Source: Prosthecobacter algae (GTDB lineage Bacteria; Verrucomicrobiota; Verrucomicrobiia; Verrucomicrobiales; Verrucomicrobiaceae). Taken from it: a stretch of DNA of 64,000 nucleotides. This document shows positions 60,980 to 64,000 of this stretch, one piece after another. The notes under the pieces were generated by a model, which ran no database searches, was not told the origin of the DNA, and worked only from the letters and a program-made list of their open reading frames with translations. Location: contig NZ_BAABIA010000002.1 of NCBI RefSeq assembly GCF_039542385.1, positions 1 through 64,000 of the forward strand, read 5' to 3'. Position 1 is the stretch's first letter; every line of letters begins with the position of its first letter. The position numbers were made by a program, and so were the translations under genes.

Positions 60980-61009
60980 TGGAGCGGGCGATGGGAATCG
61001 AACCCACGT
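60980..61009 (-). repeat. 3' end of tRNA-Gly, duplicated attachment site (attL)
   Basis: On the minus strand 61009-60980 reads as the T-arm and acceptor 3' strand of a tRNA: GTGGGTTCGATTCCCAT then CGCCCGCTCCA. The discriminator T and the CGCCCGC strand fit tRNA-Gly. The 5' two thirds of the tRNA are missing. In the geometry of tRNA-targeting elements the fragment marks the junction distal to the intact tRNA, so the element lies to the right, where the integrase begins. Confidence 0.82.
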
Positions 61010-61066
61010 TTCGGGTGTGGTGGTTTTCAGTGGTGAAAAGTGGTCGATTTCACTGGGAAAAACGGG

Positions 61067-61094
61067 GTTTGTGCAGTATGTTTACTGCACAAAC
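61067..61094. promoter_or_regulatory. 12-bp perfect inverted repeat before the integrase start
   Basis: GTTTGTGCAGTA-TGTT-TACTGCACAAAC, ending 12 nt before the integrase ATG. Could be an autoregulatory operator or a stem in the leader RNA. Confidence 0.65.
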
Positions 61095-61106
61095 TGCACT
61101 GCAAAA

Positions 61107-62144
61107 ATGGCTTCGCTCTACCGCAAAAAACAGTCTCCATATTGGTTCATTCAATACACTGATTCAGAGGGCGTCCGCCGCAATCGGTCCACTGAATTGA
61201 GGACCGATGATCCCGGCGAGACGGTCAAGGCTCGCACACTGCGGGCGGAAATGGAAGCCAAAGAACTGTCCCGGTCGGGAAGCACCGTCACCGGGGAGGC
61301 TTGGGATAGCTGGGTGCCGAAATACTTGGAGCGGCACTGTGACAGTGAAAAGACGCTGGTGCGCTACACGGGCATCTGGAAATGGGTCGCGCTCTGGCTT
61401 CAAGACAAGCACCTGCATTCGCCCCGTGCCATCACCTACCGGAACGCCATTGAATATCTCGACTGGCGGACGGGCTACAAAAAGAAGACCGGAAAGACGG
61501 TCGGACGGAACACCGCGATTCTGGAACTGAAAATCTTCGCGATGATTATGGGCGAAGCGGTGCGCCTGGGGCACGCTGACGCCAACCCGCTCACGAGCCT
61601 CAAGCTCAAGCGGGACAAGTCGGCAAAAAAACCGGAGCTGACGGATGACGAAATCCGCACGATTCGGGAGGCTCTGAAGGAGGAACCCGAATGGATGCAG
61701 ACGGCTTTTGACATCGCTCTGCACACGGGCTGCCGTCTCCAAGAAACCCGCATCCCCCTGAGCTGCATCGACTTCGAGGAAAACAAGATCACCTTTCCCT
61801 CACCCAAGGGCGGCGAGGATCGGGCCTTTTCGATTCCGATGCCCTCGGCGCTGCATCCTCTGTTTGAGAAGCTGCGCCGCCTGAAAAAGAAAGTCACGCT
61901 GGAGTTCCCCTTCCAGCCTTCACGGCGCTGGCAGCAGTTCTTCGCCAAGGTGAAGATGCCGCATCTCTGCTTTCACTGCCTGCGCGTGACCTACGTCAAC
62001 CGGCTGCGGCGTGCAGGCGTGCCGCGTGAAGTGTCCATGCGGCTCGTGAATCATGCTTCAGAACTGATTCACAAGGTTTACCAGCGCGAGAAGGCCGAAG
62101 ATGTCGCGCAGTGGCGTGATGCCGTAAAGTTTGAGCCAGCTTAA
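61107..62144 (+). CDS. int: tyrosine-recombinase integrase
   Basis: 345 aa from the ATG at 61107; the longer open frame back to 60906 runs through the tRNA fragment and the inverted repeat and is not coding. The N-terminal SAM-like core-binding domain spans about 50-150 (WVPKYLERHCDSEKTLVRYT). The catalytic pentad is visible: Arg in IALHTGCRLQETRIPL (about 210), Lys in FPSPKGGEDRAF, HCLRVTYVNRLRRAGV (HxxR), His in LVNHASELIHKVYQRE and the nucleophile Tyr in HKVY. It catalyses integration at the tRNA-Gly 3' end immediately upstream. Tail overlaps the convergent 153-aa gene by 4 nt. Confidence 0.92.
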   Translation: MASLYRKKQSPYWFIQYTDSEGVRRNRSTELRTDDPGETVKARTLRAEMEAKELSRSGSTVTGEAWDSWVPKYLERHCDSEKTLVRYTGIWKWVALWLQDKHLHSPRAITYRNAIEYLDWRTGYKKKTGKTVGRNTAILELKIFAMIMGEAVRLGHADANPLTSLKLKRDKSAKKPELTDDEIRTIREALKEEPEWMQTAFDIALHTGCRLQETRIPLSCIDFEENKITFPSPKGGEDRAFSIPMPSALHPLFEKLRRLKKKVTLEFPFQPSRRWQQFFAKVKMPHLCFHCLRVTYVNRLRRAGVPREVSMRLVNHASELIHKVYQREKAEDVAQWRDAVKFEPA

Positions 62145-62602
62145 ACGGGCGTGGTGGACGTGAGCAATCGGCAGGAATACTGGCGCTCACTCCAATGCAC
62201 CGCGCAGGTTTCCGAAACCACATACCACTTGCCCGGCGGATTGCCTGAACCGTGATTCGCTCCCATGCAAGAGCACTCGCAATTAAGTCCAACGGCATCC
62301 CAACAAGCGGGAGCGCATTTCTGCTGAACTTGGAAAGGGTGAATCACATAGATTTTTCCATATCGAGCCAGCGACCGTTTCACCACGTCTTCAAACCATG
62401 CTTTGGGCAGTTCCCAGCACTTCCACTGCGGATTCCAGTTTGGCTGGTTCCGATGTCCCTCCTTCAGCCATTCGCGATTGCTCTTGTCGAATGGAAGCCT
62501 CAGCAAAACGGGTTTGCGTCCAGGTTGCCTGAAGGCAACAGGAATCAGTTTTTGATTCCAGACAGCTTTGAGCTTGGGGTCTTGATTGGTGTTTTGAGAC
62601 AT
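62141..62602 (-). CDS. Cys-rich hypothetical protein of integrative elements (153 aa)
   Basis: 153 aa. The middle reads WNPQWKCWELPKAWFEDVVK followed by YGKIYVIHPFQVQQKCAPAC and WDAVGLNCECSCMGANHGSG. The CAPAC, CECSC and nearby His residues make a likely zinc site. Proteins with this CECSCMGxNHG pattern occur on phages and genomic islands, but I know of no assigned function. The N-terminal half (VAFRQPGRKPVLLRLPFDKS) is basic. Convergent with the integrase, with 4 nt of overlap. The start has no convincing ribosome-binding site. Confidence 0.7.
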   Translation of the reverse strand: MSQNTNQDPKLKAVWNQKLIPVAFRQPGRKPVLLRLPFDKSNREWLKEGHRNQPNWNPQWKCWELPKAWFEDVVKRSLARYGKIYVIHPFQVQQKCAPACWDAVGLNCECSCMGANHGSGNPPGKWYVVSETCAVHWSERQYSCRLLTSTTPV

Positions 62603-62815
62603 AGGAGTGACACCTCCACCTTGTTATGCAGTCTCCAGTCTAAACCTGCTGAAAGTGTCATGGAAGGGCGAAAAGCGTCGATTCAGTTACTTCGCAGACC
62701 TGCGAAGAATAGGCCGCGACAGCGGCCCGTTGGGGTTGGCGTGGGCGGGCAAATCCAAAAAGTATTCGCAGAGCGAGCAAGCGAGCGGCGCGTCTGCTGG
62801 AAAAATCCGCTGCCC

Positions 62816-63034
62816 CTATCGGGGCAGCGCTTCCATGTGCAGGTGCAGCTTTCGGTCGTGCGCCATACGGCAAGAGAGCGAAACGGCGCGGCGGTAGCTG
62901 AGGCAATGATAAACCGTTGTGCGCGGCTGGCGGTCTTGGGTCGAGATGACGGCGACACGCCACGCGGGGCGCTGCCTGCCGTTCACGGTTGCGGCCCCCT
63001 TGTGGGGGCCGGTCATTCTGACGAGTGCATTCAT
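62816..63034 (-). CDS. 72-aa mini-protein coupled to ardC copy 2
   Basis: 72 aa, starting inside the ardC stop (ATGA overlap) and ending with TAG at 62816. Homologous at both ends to the 46-aa protein at 10103-10243 (MNALVRMTGPHKGA versus MNAVVQITAPHLGS; AVSLSCRMAHDRKLHLHMEA versus VVSLSCNMAHGRKLQLHIEA). The extra middle part (RQRPAWRVAVISTQDRQPRT) is either an insertion here or a deletion in copy 1. The downstream sequences of both copies also resemble each other for about 60 nt. Function unknown. Confidence 0.65.
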   Translation of the reverse strand: MNALVRMTGPHKGAATVNGRQRPAWRVAVISTQDRQPRTTVYHCLSYRRAVSLSCRMAHDRKLHLHMEALPR

Positions 63035-63930
63035 GGGCGAGCTTGCTCCTGCTCAAGGTTCAAGATGTAGTTGGCGGCCTTCTGCGCCTGCGATGCGGCG
63101 CGGACAATCCAGCCTTTGGCGTCCTTGCTTTGCAGGGCATGAATCCAGCTTTGCAGGTAGCCGGCGGAGTTGGTGAGTTCATCCTCAATGATGCCAGCAT
63201 GGGCATTCAGGAACGAAGCGGCCATTTCTGCCACAAGCTCTTCCTCGGCGTAGGTCTTGCGGGCTGTGTCGCCGTCGGCGCTGATGCCGCGATTCTCCAG
63301 CAAGGTCTTGCGGGCAAGCCGTGAAGCATGGCCGGTGCTGTGGGCCAGCTCATGAAACAGCGTGGAATAATAAGCCTCCTCGCCTTCGAAGAATCGCCCC
63401 TCCGGCATGTGGACGCTATCAGTTGCGGGGCGATAGCAAGGAACCGCTGCCCCTTCGCGGATGGCTGGCGCGTTGGGCATAGCTGCCACGATAGCGCGGG
63501 CACGGTCGGTCTTTTCGGAAAGCGAAAGCTCTGGCAGGTTCTCCGGCGTGGGAAACTCGATGCCTTCAATCTGTGACGCATGGAACACGGTGTAAGCCTT
63601 CAAGAAGCGGCGTGTCTCGCCCTCCCCGTCCTCGGCGTGGCTGCCCTCGTCCTGCTTGTTGTAGGTGCCGTATTTGACGACAAGCGAACCCTTCTCGCCT
63701 TTGCGGACGTGTCCGCCAAGCTCCTTGGCCTGAATGAAGGTCAGGAAAAACGGGGAAGTGCAACGCAGACTCCCCAAAAGAAAGACGTTAATCCCCTGAT
63801 AGGCTCTGCCGGTGGCAAAGTTTCGGGGAAAACCCACCTTTGAAAAATAAGGCGACTTCCAGGGAATAACCCCGGCTTGTAGTTGGTCGATGATGCGGTC
63901 TGTAACCTGTGCGTAGATGTCTGATTTCAT
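63031..63930 (-). CDS. ardC: ArdC-type antirestriction protein, second copy
   Basis: 299 aa from the ATG at 63930, eight nucleotides after AGGAGG; an upstream extension to 63984 runs into the inverted repeat. Same architecture as the copy at 8998: SDIYAQVTDRIIDQLQAG, PWKSPYFSKVGFPRN, AYQGINVFLL, then HELAHSTGH at about 193-201 and YAEEELVAEMAASFL. The two proteins are close over their whole length but differ in the variable loop near residue 95-110 and at many single positions, so they are diverged homologues rather than a recent duplication. Coupled to the 72-aa mini-gene without an intervening gene. Confidence 0.93.
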   Translation of the reverse strand: MKSDIYAQVTDRIIDQLQAGVIPWKSPYFSKVGFPRNFATGRAYQGINVFLLGSLRCTSPFFLTFIQAKELGGHVRKGEKGSLVVKYGTYNKQDEGSHAEDGEGETRRFLKAYTVFHASQIEGIEFPTPENLPELSLSEKTDRARAIVAAMPNAPAIREGAAVPCYRPATDSVHMPEGRFFEGEEAYYSTLFHELAHSTGHASRLARKTLLENRGISADGDTARKTYAEEELVAEMAASFLNAHAGIIEDELTNSAGYLQSWIHALQSKDAKGWIVRAASQAQKAANYILNLEQEQARP

Positions 63931-63949
63931 GATGATTCCTCCTGTTGCG

Positions 63950-63982
63950 GTTTTGCGCAAAGCACTCGCTCGCGCGCAAAAC
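63950..63982. promoter_or_regulatory. inverted repeat upstream of ardC (copy 2)
   Basis: GTTTTGCGC (63950-63958) and GCGCAAAAC (63974-63982), 9-bp perfect arms, ending (on the minus strand) 8 nt before the AGGAGG. Equivalent in position and sequence to 8945-8979. Confidence 0.65.
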
Positions 63983-64000
63983 ATGCGTGCCCACTGCCGG

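Overview
The window joins a chromosomal segment of a Verrucomicrobiota-like bacterium (Prosthecobacter/Verrucomicrobiaceae type) to accessory DNA on both sides. The lineage call rests on gene content: a DUF1501 plus DUF1549/DUF1553 gene pair, several secreted sulfatases and sialidase-like proteins, a transglutaminase/DUF2126 protein, and many chromosomal genes without a clear Shine-Dalgarno sequence. It is an inference from families, not a database match.

Positions 1-21.9 kb look like a mobilizable plasmid or a plasmid-derived integrated element. It starts with debris of an SOS cassette (SRAP peptidase tail joined to the C-terminal half of a DnaE polymerase). Then come a small plasmid protein, an orphan DNA methylase, an AbiE toxin-antitoxin pair, an excisionase-type regulator, a beta-barrel protein, a ParE/Phd pair, an ardC antirestriction operon and a lone type IV prepilin. 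The transfer and maintenance core follows: a MobF/TrwC relaxase operon, a divergent coupling ATPase translationally coupled to a membrane protein with a J-like domain, a RepA-type initiator beside eleven 18-bp iterons, and ParA with a small partner. No VirB-type secretion genes are visible, so the element looks mobilizable rather than self-transmissible.

Positions 21.9-28.3 kb are a gene graveyard with cargo. Decayed DUF1553 and DUF1501 genes, each with the same roughly 50-bp upstream motif, bracket an overlapping three-gene unit (DUF4062 protein, dicarboxylate symporter, 124-aa unknown), a 54-aa membrane peptide gene and a broken acetyltransferase. The DUF1501 relic is split by a 164-bp MITE-like insertion whose removal restores the reading frame. 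The block ends at half of a tRNA-Arg(TCT) gene.

Positions 28.3-60.9 kb are chromosomal: secreted hydrolases, an HslV-like Ntn hydrolase, a diheme cytochrome c, a renalase-like flavoprotein, a sialidase/acetylesterase locus (frameshifted) with its LacI regulator, gcvT, a CBS-containing family II pyrophosphatase, a DUF1501/DUF1553 operon, two sulfatases, a transglutaminase/DUF2126 protein, an arsenic-resistance locus with clear ArsR-type operators, a PafA-like phosphatase, an eda-kdgK operon for 2-keto-3-deoxygluconate catabolism, and a maltokinase-like protein. Much of it fits breakdown of sulfated or acidic polysaccharides.

At 60.98 kb a 30-nt copy of the 3' end of tRNA-Gly marks the left attachment site of a second integrative element. 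That element begins with a tyrosine recombinase and carries a Cys-rich protein gene and a second ardC module (inverted relative to the first), and it runs off the right edge. The two ardC modules share an upstream inverted repeat, the start-codon context and a tiny coupled downstream gene, and are the most coherent candidate for an under-described unit here.
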